Below are positions 11,134 to 20,638 of a stretch of DNA of 20,638 nt, in pieces. A model generated the notes under the pieces. The model worked only from the letters and a program-made list of their open reading frames with translations. It searched no databases and was not told the origin of the DNA. This DNA is from Paramecium octaurelia (Eukaryota > Ciliophora > Oligohymenophorea > Peniculida > Parameciidae), in assembly GCA_905182995.1 (NCBI GenBank), contig CAJJDP010000038.1, forward strand, positions 6,896 through 27,533, read 5' to 3'. The translations under genes and the position numbers were made by a program. Each line of letters begins with the position of its first letter. Within the stretch, counting starts at the first letter, position 1.

Positions 11134-11865
11134 TCAACCAAACTCGCTCCTTATGATGAAATATAAATATATTTCTCTTTATGTTTTTTTTATAAGAAGT
11201 ATAGGAGTAAGATTAAGGAAGCGGATGAAAATTTCTTAAACTCGAGTTTACGATAATTTACAAAGTCAAGTTAAAAAATTATCAATAGATATAAATTTGA
11301 TATCCTTTTTAGTTTAAGTTGAATCTAATACCTGCTCTTTTGCTAAAATTAGATGTTCTGTTCCATTGCCTATCCTAGTTCTCACAAACATCTTTAAGCT
11401 TTTCTAAAATTCAAAATAGCTTTCACCTACTTTCTCTCCTGATGCTCTATTAGTATCCATTCATGTTTTTAAATCTCCTTATTCTTCTTTCAGATTTTCA
11501 TCGTTTCCGCAATATTTTATTAATATCTTTATGTTTATTAAGAAATTCTATGAATTTTTCATACTTTTAATTTTTTTATTTTTTAGAGATTTCTTAAGTC
11601 TTATGTCTCCTTCTTAGACTACCAGGTAGCGTCTCCATTCTAAATTTCCAATCAGAACCAAGGACCTAGGTAAAAACAACTTTCTATATGTATATCTATC
11701 AAATGTCCATTACTTTAATGAGGCTTGAACTAATCTTTAATTTTCAGATAACTCACTATTTAAATATGGATAGAATCGTATATTGCTGGAGAAGAACTGA
11801 AATATAGAGGCCACAATATAGATTCTTAATATTGGATCCTACACTTTTAGTTTAGATGGTAGCAT
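11134..11865 (-). pseudogene. Unidentified frame, broken by two TGA codons
   Basis: From an ATG at 11865 the minus strand stays in one frame for 244 codons to a TGA at 11136-11134. Only two TGAs interrupt it, at 11463-11461 and 11268-11266. The peptide is lysine-rich in the middle and has a charged, non-repetitive second half (for example MFVRTRIGNGTEHLI). An overlapping frame at about 11640-11500 also looks coding (YEKFIEFLNKHKDIN), so frameshifts or removable inserts are possible. I do not recognise a family. It converges on the ORP pseudogene. It may be a decayed gene, a gene with IESs or introns over the stops, or partly chance. Confidence 0.3.
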
Positions 11866-12477
11866 TTTTCTGAAAATATCATAACTTAATTTTATAAAAT
11901 ACTTTGTTATTATGTTATAATTTATTTAGTATTTTAATTAGAAAGATGAAGATCTGTCTGATTTACAATAACTTCATCATATTTTATTATTAATCATATT
12001 GATCTTCTATAAACTTTAAGGTGTTGAAATTAAATATATTCCTTTAAAAAAGCACTAGGGTGCGAGTTGCTTAATCGAAATTATTACTCATCTCATTCAG
12101 ATTTTTATTCCATATTTATATATATTATATACTAAAAGCTCATTCATCTCTAAACAGGGCAAAAGGATCATCAACAAAAATAATATTCTTGATCTTTAAT
12201 AAAGAGTTTGAATCATTTCAAGTGTTACAAAAATTACGTTCTTTAATCCATATTACTATCCAGATTATAGCCCTTGCCTTTATGGACTTTGAAAACCTCC
12301 TTACGTATTTCCTCTATGACATAAAATGTTATTATATCAAATTTAATAAATGAAATATTAAGCCATCCATATTTAATTAAGAGTAATAGAATTTGGACAT
12401 TAAAAGATCCAAAATGTCCTATAAATCTAATAAACAAAGAAAAAATCATTATTAATTACAATAATATTTGATAATAG
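11866..12477. other. Intergenic stretch upstream of the B-box gene
   Basis: This is AT-rich. The minus strand has a 68-codon frame free of all stops at 12449-12243, hydrophobic at its start and charged at its end, with no recognised motif. In-frame stop TGA 12469-12471 followed by TAA TAG and then ATG fixes the start of the downstream gene. The promoter of that gene must lie here. Confidence 0.4.
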
Positions 12478-14631
12478 ATGCTTGAGTGCCAAGAATCTGA
12501 TCATAATGAGTAAGAAATATTATATGCTTGTTTAAATATGAATTGTTAAGTGAAAAGAAGTTGTTGCTTATATTGTATTTAAAAGCACAATTTACATATG
12601 TAAGATTTGAAAACAATGAAACAAATTAAATTATGGAAAAAAAATACTTATTAAGTTTATGAAATATATTCAAAAAAAATAACTTAGATTGTTGAAATAA
12701 TGGGTTAAGCTGAAAAATACTTATCTAGTTTGGGTAAAGATCTAGATAAATAATTTGACGAAATGATAAATGAGGAGTTTGAAAAATAAGTTTGCAATTT
12801 ATTAAAAATTGATTAATTATCATCATCTTTCAATCAATTAATATCTAATTTAGAAACATTAATGGAACCTATTTCTTAAATATTTTAAAATGTTGAAGCC
12901 TCTTCATAAGAGGCAAGTGTTAAGATCTAGCCAACTCTAAATAATTTAAATGCGAAATTAAAAAGCACAGACAAAGAATAATAAATATAAAAAGAAATAA
13001 ATTTATAAATTTAAGAGGCTAAGCAGGTCAAACCAAAAAGACAAAAAAATAAAATATATAGCTACTTAAATTTAATAGAAAAAACTCATAAATTAGAGAA
13101 GAGGAATGATTTTGATATTCACTAATATCCTAGGTATAGTAAATCATCATTTGATAATTTGGAACAATACACAACCATTATTCTAGTTGGAACTTAAAGT
13201 TCAGAAAAGCAGAATCTAATAAACTTATTTGTAAATTATTATTATGGTGTTTTATTTTCAGATCCATATAGATTCGAAATTATTGATGATATTGATGTAA
13301 CCAAAGAAAAACAAAATGAGGAATATGAAAAAATGAAAGTATATTATATTGCTCCATAAAATGAAAAATCAGGGCTTAGAATAATATATACGCCGGATTA
13401 TAGTGATGATCTTTGTTATGATGATCAAATCTTATACTAAAGAATATATGAAGTTATTTCTAATTCAGTTTCACTTAATCAAAATATTCTAATTGGATTT
13501 GTTATTCCACAAAATGTATAAATAGGTTCATTTTTTATGTTGGAATCTATTTTATGTAGATTTTCAAATAAATTAATCAAAAACATAGTCTTTTTATTTC
13601 CAGATTGTACTGATGAATATCCTAAATAGAAGGAAATATTGTAATCTAAATCCGAAATAATTAATGGAATACCATCTCCTGTGTTCGAAATGATGCCAAC
13701 CATGAATAATTTTTGTTATCTCAAATTTAACACTTCTGCATTATTTATTGATAATAAAACCTAAGAGACCTAATTTCTCTGGGAAATGGGGAAGAATAGT
13801 TTTTAATTACTTCTTCAAAATTATTTATAAAATAAATTTAACTACAATAAACTATAAGAAATGATACAAAAGTACGATGAGTTTATCAAGACAAGTACTC
13901 TATTACCATTGAGGGAAAAGTTTTTGGGGTTGTATAAAAGGGAAGTTTATGATTTTGACAATTTTGAAAAAATTTAGAATTTAAAAAACTAGTTAGAGTC
14001 ATACGTTTCATATCGGGAAACTAAAGACAATTATAATTATTATGATATAAAGAACCCAGAAAAAAATGAAGAATTAAAAAAAATTATAGAGAATTGTTGT
14101 AAAAGCTTAGTTCGGGATTATAGTACTTAATATAAGAGTCTTGAATCTCTAACAAAAGACAAAAACTATAGTTAAGGATTTGAAGAATTTTATGATCTGT
14201 TTAAACGGTTTTAGAATAAATATAATTCATGGCGATTATATTTCTAATTTAATTCAATTTTAATATAGATAAATCACTGTTAATGGAGATATTATGAACA
14301 TTTAATTTCAAAAGAATAAAGTTAAAAGTTAGAGGGTTGGGACCAAAGAGTGAAACTATTAACAAGTAGCAAATTCTGTTATCATTCTGATGGCTTTGCC
14401 CTGATACCAAATTTAGATAAGGTTTTTAAAGAATGGTTTGATCAATATCTGTCTTTGAAAACTTATTACCGTAGTTAATCTTATAGAAATGAATGGAGTA
14501 TAAATGATAATAAGGAGTTAAAGATTCATGCATATAATAAAATATTATTTTGTAATAATGGTTCTGGAATTAGTTGCAGAATAGGCAATGGTTGTGATAA
14601 GGAGTTTGACATTTTCCTTTAGAGAACTTGA
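12478..14631 (+). CDS. B-box zinc finger plus degenerate P-loop GTPase-like protein, 717 aa
   Basis: This is one uninterrupted frame with TAA and TAG as Gln. The ATG at 12478 is the first after an in-frame TGA at 12469, and the stop is TGA 14629-14631. Residues 4-40 form a B-box-like zinc finger (C4, H9, C18, C23, C30, C33, H37, H40). Residues about 75-190 are charged and probably helical. A Ras/AIG1-like P-loop fold starts near residue 230: a beta strand IILVG, the Walker A position G238-TQSS-E243-K244-Q245, then LINLFVNYY. The G3 position reads Y304-T-P-D307 where DTPG is expected. The Walker glycine, Ser/Thr and G3 Asp and Gly are therefore lost, so nucleotide binding or hydrolysis is doubtful. 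The long C-terminal region is unassigned. A start at the internal ATG 12700 would drop the zinc finger. Frame length alone makes this the surest gene here. The family name is an inference from motif order. Confidence 0.85.
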
Positions 14632-14862
14632 GAATCTGTTTTGACTTGATTATTATATTGTTCTTATCTAAAAATAATATCATATTTAAATATTGATTTT
14701 ATATTAGATGCTTAATTTAACTGAAATTGTAGAAAATAATACCTTATTTCTAATAATATAATTATATAAATAAATTAATATATATTTAATATTTTAATGA
14801 GCATAACAAAATTATCCATTCTAAATTTTTTTCAGACTTCAAAATACTTTTCTCCTAAATAA
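14632..14862. other. Intergenic gap after the B-box gene
   Basis: About 230 very A+T-rich bases separate the stop at 14631 from the next likely start at 14863. This spacing is normal for tandem Paramecium genes. No other signal is seen. Confidence 0.4.
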
Positions 14863-17038
14863 TGTTAGCTTCATAATTCATTTAAATTGAAGGTACTATT
14901 GAATAGAAGCAACTTCAGGACAATTTCTTAATAGCTGGAAAAGAATTGCATTCAACTTCTAATAATTTGTAGATATAAATATCTAAATGAATATCAAGTT
15001 AGACATATCATTCCATTCCCTTACCTGCTAATTTTAACATTATTAGAGTGCCATCAATTAATACAAAATATTAAATTCCTTCCATAGTAAATATTACATA
15101 TATTGGAGAGAATTGGAGTTAACTATTCTAAAGGAAAAAATTAGGGACATTTTTGAAGACATAGAGGCGTAGACTGCCCTAATTAAATACTTACATCTTG
15201 GTGGTTAGGTTAAGACTTTAATTTGACTAAGTCCTTCAAAACGAATAGTTTAATAGATATTTCTAGTTGCATTATCAATGTTAATCCACCAAGGCTTGAC
15301 TCCAATATAATCTTCTCTTACTATATTGGAGGTTTGGTTTATTTATTATAACCCGCTCTATCTGTTTATCCTTTGCTTCAATAAGAACTAGATTTATTAT
15401 ACAAAAATATAAAACTCTCTTCATCTGAATCATAAAATCCATTTGATGAATGGTGAGAATTGTACATATCCTAAAAGTCCTTTGAATTCTCCACTCTGTT
15501 CCATTCCTCTTGATCGTTGTTACATCGAAACTAAGAGTTAATTGTTAATGAAAGTCATCAATTTCTGTTACTCTAAGTTATCTGATTTTGGCGAGTTTTC
15601 CTAATTAAGTCAAAATTGAAACAATGTAAAAGAGGTTGAATTAGTAACCGTCTATTTTATTTAATTTTGAAAATGGAGGTGAGCTGCTGATAGATTTGTA
15701 AATTGATTCAAAGTAGTTTCAGGAATATTTTTGTGCTTTCAAGATCTCAAAAATAAAAAAAATGAATTTTGATTCTCATAGAAAAGTAAATAAAACAGTT
15801 TTAATAAAATTAATATTTATATCCTAGGCAACAAACTTGAATTGAATAAGAATTTGCTTGATTTACTTCCCAGATTAAATTTTGAGTAAATACAAATCCT
15901 ATGGTGTACCAGAGGCCTTGACCTTATTGTTAAATCTTTAAATTTACTATTCCTTGATAACTATGGTGCACCCCAAAGGCCCAGAAAGATTACATCAATA
16001 ATATTTATTGCCGAATAAATGGGTCTCACCATGCAAACAGAGAAAATTTATGGAAACCCCTACATAGGTTTATGTTCAATCCTTTCTATGAGTCTTCCCT
16101 ACTATTTTTCAGAATTTAATTACTGGGCGTGGACAACACCCTTTGGCTAACTAAAAAATTAAAGAAGTTACTCGGATAAATCCGAGTTGTTAATTAATTA
16201 AATTTCCTGCTATGAACTATTATTTAGCTATAAGAACAATTATAGGATCTTAGGGCGATAACTCAGAGGATTTGGTATTCTGAATGATGCGGTGCTATTA
16301 GTTCTGAAGTCAATATTTTACGCTTTATCAATCACAACACTAATTTTAACTTCTCTAAAAATTCAAGTTAATTTAAAAAAACATTTATGTGTTTATCACA
16401 ATCTTATTATTTGGGCTTATTATGGATATTTCTTTTTCAATCATATAGATCTCTGTATGTTTTCTTCTAAGGTTTCTTTGAACTTGATTCAATTTATTTA
16501 ATATGATGCTCAAAAGGTAAAGATTATCATTTTTTCAAATAACAAGTAAATTTTGACCGCTTAAGTAAATTTGATAGATTATTTTCTAACATTTTATCTA
16601 AATTTAAATATTTGGAGACTTTATGAATATATTCACCTTTGCACATTAGAGGTTTCTTTTTTGAATGCTGTTATTCTAAAACTATAGCTTGGGCTTAATT
16701 CATCAAATTGAAAAATATATTCTTGAACTTTAATTAATAAAAGTGATTTTGTTGTTACTAATGGAAGTTAAATTCCTTATTATCGTCTAATTTAATTTCT
16801 TGATTTTTGCTATAATATTGTAATCTAATTAAGCATTTTAATCATTAGTTAGAACTCTGCTTTTAGTACACCAATGGTCATAATTGCCCTTCAAGAAATT
16901 TCAGATGGCAAGTAGTATAATTCGTATCAGTTCCTCAAATAGTCTGATAATCATTGTGTTTCTTTAGTTCTATCTTATTAAAATGATACAGATTTTGAAT
17001 GCATCATAATGCCAATTGAATCATGGCAAAGTTCCTGA
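14863..17038 (+). CDS. Unidentified interrupted gene, partly hydrophobic protein
   Basis: An ATG at 14863 opens MLASQFIQIEGTIEQ and stops after about 43 codons. Similar short open pieces then follow in different frames, such as PANFNIIRVPSIN near 15020, GVDCPNQILTSWW near 15170, NPPRLDSNIIFSYYIGG near 15290 and SPLCSIPLDRCY near 15510. The longest piece is open from 15773 to a TGA at 16709. It resumes in the same frame to a TGA at 17036-17038 if a 48-base insert is removed. It contains several hydrophobic segments (for example around 16300-16500) and few charged residues there, so a multi-pass membrane protein is likely. No family is recognised. The pieces could be exons separated by IESs and introns or remains of a decayed gene. 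More open sequence follows 17038 in the same frame, so the gene may extend past the duplicated block. Confidence 0.45.
15300..15331. repeat. Inverted repeat, 10-bp perfect arms
   Basis: CTCCAATATA and TATATTGGAG are separated by 12 bases. The repeat lies inside the interrupted unidentified gene. It could fold as a hairpin, but no function is implied. Confidence 0.6.
16170..16187. repeat. Inverted repeat, 7-bp GC-containing arms, 4-base loop
   Basis: ACTCGGA and TCCGAGT surround TAAA. This is notable for its G+C in AT-rich surroundings. It is repeated at 17527-17544 in copy 2. It sits within an open frame, so it is not obviously a terminator. Confidence 0.6.
16683..16730 (+). mobile_element. 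Candidate IES, 48 bp, with two in-frame stops
   Basis: The frame open from 15773 is interrupted only by TGAs at 16709 and 16724, then stays open to 17036. A segment starting TATAGCTT (one mismatch to TAYAGYNR) and followed by TA at 16731-16732 contains both stops and is a multiple of three. Its other end, AACTTTA, matches the inverted consensus in part. Removal gives AVILKLINKSDFVV in one frame. The second copy of the block has the same segment at 18040-18087. No homologous protein was available to confirm the join. Confidence 0.4.
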
Positions 17039-17309
17039 AACAAAAAAAAATATTAGGGCCTTGATGGTTTTGATAAATACTAGCTTTTCTAATTGATTTT
17101 TCTTATTTTCTATTTTAGATTTGGCTATTACAAGCAGCAGATTTCCAGTCTTATACACAGACTTGCCACATTTATTTAATAGTAGTATATTATTTTCCTC
17201 TGGTCTGGAGTCCAATTAACTTTTCAGCCTAGAAATTTGTTATTGATAGCTATATATTAGAGATTTGACATGTCTTTAGAACCTTCATCAGATTCTCCTA
17301 AAATAGAAT

Positions 17310-17310
17310 N
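17310..17310. other. Assembly gap marker (single n)
   Basis: One ambiguous base lies exactly between two identical blocks. This is what results when two contigs with an undetected end overlap are joined by a minimal gap. Confidence 0.85.
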
Positions 17311-18666
17311 TTGATAACTATGGTGCACCCCAAAGGCCCAGAAAGATTACATCAATAATATTTATTGCCGAATAAATGGGTCTCACCATGCAAACAGAGA
17401 AAATTTATGGAAACCCCTACATAGGTTTATGTTCAATCCTTTCTATGAGTCTTCCCTACTATTTTTCAGAATTTAATTACTGGGCGTGGACAACACCCTT
17501 TGGCTAACTAAAAAATTAAAGAAGTTACTCGGATAAATCCGAGTTGTTAATTAATTAAATTTCCTGCTATGAACTATTATTTAGCTATAAGAACAATTAT
17601 AGGATCTTAGGGCGATAACTCAGAGGATTTGGTATTCTGAATGATGCGGTGCTATTAGTTCTGAAGTCAATATTTTACGCTTTATCAATCACAACACTAA
17701 TTTTAACTTCTCTAAAAATTCAAGTTAATTTAAAAAAACATTTATGTGTTTATCACAATCTTATTATTTGGGCTTATTATGGATATTTCTTTTTCAATCA
17801 TATAGATCTCTGTATGTTTTCTTCTAAGGTTTCTTTGAACTTGATTCAATTTATTTAATATGATGCTCAAAAGGTAAAGATTATCATTTTTTCAAATAAC
17901 AAGTAAATTTTGACCGCTTAAGTAAATTTGATAGATTATTTTCTAACATTTTATCTAAATTTAAATATTTGGAGACTTTATGAATATATTCACCTTTGCA
18001 CATTAGAGGTTTCTTTTTTGAATGCTGTTATTCTAAAACTATAGCTTGGGCTTAATTCATCAAATTGAAAAATATATTCTTGAACTTTAATTAATAAAAG
18101 TGATTTTGTTGTTACTAATGGAAGTTAAATTCCTTATTATCGTCTAATTTAATTTCTTGATTTTTGCTATAATATTGTAATCTAATTAAGCATTTTAATC
18201 ATTAGTTAGAACTCTGCTTTTAGTACACCAATGGTCATAATTGCCCTTCAAGAAATTTCAGATGGCAAGTAGTATAATTCGTATCAGTTCCTCAAATAGT
18301 CTGATAATCATTGTGTTTCTTTAGTTCTATCTTATTAAAATGATACAGATTTTGAATGCATCATAATGCCAATTGAATCATGGCAAAGTTCCTGAAACAA
18401 AAAAAAATATTAGGGCCTTGATGGTTTTGATAAATACTAGCTTTTCTAATTGATTTTTCTTATTTTCTATTTTAGATTTGGCTATTACAAGCAGCAGATT
18501 TCCAGTCTTATACACAGACTTGCCACATTTATTTAATAGTAGTATATTATTTTCCTCTGGTCTGGAGTCCAATTAACTTTTCAGCCTAGAAATTTGTTAT
18601 TGATAGCTATATATTAGAGATTTGACATGTCTTTAGAACCTTCATCAGATTCTCCTAAAATAGAAT
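17311..18666 (+). repeat. Direct duplication, copy 2 (1356 bp), probably an unmerged contig overlap
   Basis: This is identical to copy 1. It starts abruptly at the gap within a codon series that has no upstream part, and it continues without a break into unique sequence at 18667. Absence of any seen difference over 1356 bases argues for an assembly duplicate rather than an old tandem repeat. If so, the coding frames in copy 2 are the same gene counted twice. Confidence 0.85.
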
Positions 18667-20638
18667 TACTGGATTTGATTCGTTTAATAGCATAATATCA
18701 TCATTATATGATGATATTATGTTATTTATTGTGATTATCATAAAATACAAAGTGAAACAATCATAGATTTCTCTGATAAAACCATCAGTCATATTTTAAT
18801 CATAGAGGAATTTTCAAAATTTAGATTTCTTAGATTGACCTATTTTTCTCTAAAGTCTCTCCAATATATTTCTATGATTATCAGTCAACTTCCTTGGAGA
18901 TTAAAAGATAGCAATTAATTTTCTAACAGAGATATCTATATTATTAGATTGCTTATTTTGGAGAAATTTCAAAATTACTGAAAATGAATTATCTTTATCA
19001 ACTAACTAATGAATAGATAGTGAGTTTGTGAGATGTATTTATGCTCTTGTCAAGTAACGCTATCATTAATCCTTTAATAAGTTTTTACTTTACTATGTCA
19101 ACAGCCTCCCTCATTTTCAGCAATACATAATATTACAAATACATTTATCTACATTTTCTTTTCAAAATCGCGGAACACTTCCTTTATGAAATTCTTGAAT
19201 TAAGTCAATTAATTGATTAAATTTAGAACCATAATTTTTATTTGATGTAAATTATTTGGATAATTCAAGAAACTAATTTCTAGCATCTTTGAAAATTAGC
19301 AACCTATTAAAGGATGACAAGATGATCACCTACTATAATCATCTTCCAAATTATTAGTTTTAATCCTCAATAGGCTAATTCTAAGAGTCTTCAATCATTA
19401 ATAATTTAATATATATATCTAATTTATCTTTTTATCATTGCCTTTAAATGATATGAAAGTTAATTAGATTTCTAGAGTAAAATAAATAACATAATTTTAG
19501 AATAACGTGTCAAAATATATATCAAGTTATTAAAAAATTGATTGATAATATAATTTTTTGTTTTAACTATTTATAATATACTTCTCATTGTTACTGCGAA
19601 TAGACAAACAGTTATTTCAATAATTCCCAATTAGATATCATTGATGATATTCCAAAACAGAGGATCATACAGCTTTAAAGGTTATATATTTTAACTCACT
19701 TGGAAGCAATTGTTATGATAGTTCAAAAATAATAAATAGATTATCTCCACAAATAAAAACAATTCATGCTTGAGAAAGCCAGCTAAGTTGTTGCTATAAG
19801 TAAAAAAGCAAAATTCAATGAGAATGAAGTATTTTGTCAAATATTAATAAATGCATGGTGAGTTGTTTGGTTGGAGGATTTTCTAGGATGAGGAAGCAAA
19901 GAGTCTGAAGTCTTTTAAATATTATTCTTAGGAAGGAAGGTATAAAACAGGGAGAGCAGGATATTGAAATATCAGAAAGAGAAGTTTGGAAAGTTGGATA
20001 AACAGAGCAATTACATTCTAAGAAAATAATGACTTGGGTTTTTTGATTGATTAATCTTTACTAAAATAAGATATGACTGGTCCAATTTCTGACAGAGAAT
20101 TAATAAAGAGCTTCTGTCATTCAACCCAAGATTGACGTCGCCTGAGGGATAATTGAAAACAGTAAAAGAATGAAAATTCATCAAGTACTAAAGTCATATT
20201 TAAATATATGTTAATAACTTGAAGGTAAAATGATTTCTTCTAAATAGGTTAGGTTTTAAGTCAATAAATAAGCTCTGAAGAAGAAATATTGCATAAACCA
20301 AAGAAATGGAGGTTTTATAATGTGTGTACAAAATAAATTATTATATCGTACTCTTGGCCAGATGTTTAATGTAAGCGTTATTAAAATAAATATTGAATAT
20401 CGTTAATTACTTCTTTTTTTTTATAATATATAATATTATTGTTAATCTGTTGTTTTTCAATAACTCCAATAGTCTACATTTACATCATAATAAATATTTT
20501 TTAGTGAATTAGGTTACAATGAAAGATACCTTATTGTCCTGAATTATTAATAATATCACCACACGAAATTATAATATATATTTATTCTCTAATTATAATT
20601 TATGTATATCGCATTACCCCTAAGGAACTAAAAGGAAT
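18667..20638. other. Scattered short open stretches, no gene assigned
   Basis: Just after the duplicated block the plus strand continues the unidentified gene with open pieces of 60-90 codons in shifting frames. Examples are SPIYFYDYQSTSLEIKR near 18860, PPSFSAIHNITNTF near 19110 and NLLKDDKMITYYNHLP near 19310. Between about 19840 and 20100 the plus strand is purine-rich and open in more than one frame (for example ESLKSFKYY-like and FGKLDKQSNY). None has a recognisable motif. They may be exons of the gene starting at 14863, a second gene, or decay products. Confidence 0.3.
18691..18721. repeat. Near-perfect palindrome, 14-bp arms, 3-base spacer
   Basis: CATAATATCATCAT is followed by TAT and then its exact reverse complement. 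It lies 25 bases after the end of the duplicated block. The apparent reading frame changes at this point, from one ending LLDLIRLIA to one reading MLFIVIIIKYK, so the palindrome may be an insertion or an excision-related structure. Confidence 0.7.

Larger units (their letters stand above)
15954..17309 (+). repeat. Direct duplication, copy 1 (1356 bp)
   Basis: Every stretch I compared is identical to 17311-18666 at a constant offset of 1357. Copy 1 joins its left flank without a break: the open frame from 15773 runs straight through 15954. It ends at the single n. The block holds most of the unidentified membrane-protein frame, the 48-bp IES candidate and a hairpin. Confidence 0.9.

Noticed and set aside
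13479..13703. 74-codon minus-strand frame
   Set aside because: It is antisense shadow of the intact B-box/GTPase-like gene.
16070..16110. tRNA-like T-loop GTTCAATCC
   Set aside because: The flanking bases do not pair as a T stem and no acceptor or anticodon arms are found.
17021..17215. 64-codon minus-strand frame, repeated at 18378-18572
   Set aside because: It overlaps plus-strand open sequence, has no motif, and its second copy only reflects the duplicated block.
1..20638. CRISPR array, bacterial operon, rRNA or prophage
   Set aside because: No spaced repeats, no Shine-Dalgarno-linked genes and no rRNA-like sequence; the genetic code and introns indicate a ciliate nucleus.

Overview
This window looks like germline (micronuclear) DNA of a Paramecium-type ciliate. 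It is very AT-rich. Read with the standard code it has no long gene. If TAA and TAG are read as glutamine and TGA is the only stop, long frames appear, including a single 717-codon frame at 12478-14631. One clearly identified gene carries a TA-bounded insert inside its UBR zinc box. Its ends resemble the Paramecium IES (internal eliminated sequence) consensus TAYAGYNR, and removing it restores exactly the spacing expected in that domain. Two further inserts of the same kind are proposed. A macronuclear sequence would not be expected to keep them.

Layout. 1-4709: no recognised gene; one 228-codon open frame on the minus strand (2946-3632). About 4710-9168, minus strand: a UBR1-type E3 ubiquitin ligase gene with UBR box, helical middle, RING-H2 and C-terminal cysteine domain, cut by short introns and IES candidates. 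9169-9546: short AT-rich divergent intergenic stretch. 9547 to about 11068, plus strand: an oxysterol-binding-protein-related (ORP) pseudogene with the EQISHHPP signature, frameshifts, in-frame TGAs and an eroded KPFNPILGET motif. 11134-11865, minus strand: an unidentified broken frame converging on the ORP. 12478-14631, plus strand: an intact protein with an N-terminal B-box-like zinc finger, a helical region and a P-loop GTPase-like domain whose nucleotide-binding residues are degraded. From about 14863, plus strand: an unidentified, interrupted, partly hydrophobic protein gene.

Two identical 1356-base blocks (15954-17309 and 17311-18666) flank a single n at 17310. They are most simply an unmerged contig overlap, so the true locus is probably about 1.36 kb shorter. 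After 18666 only scattered short open stretches are seen.

The genes do not form a functional pathway. They are closely packed single genes on both strands, as is usual in Paramecium. The chief interest is (1) introns and IESs readable directly from protein-domain spacing, (2) a decayed ORP beside a largely readable UBR gene, and (3) an intact B-box protein with an apparently inactivated GTPase site. At this base composition, TGA-free frames of 150-300 codons are expected by chance, so frames without a recognised motif carry low confidence.
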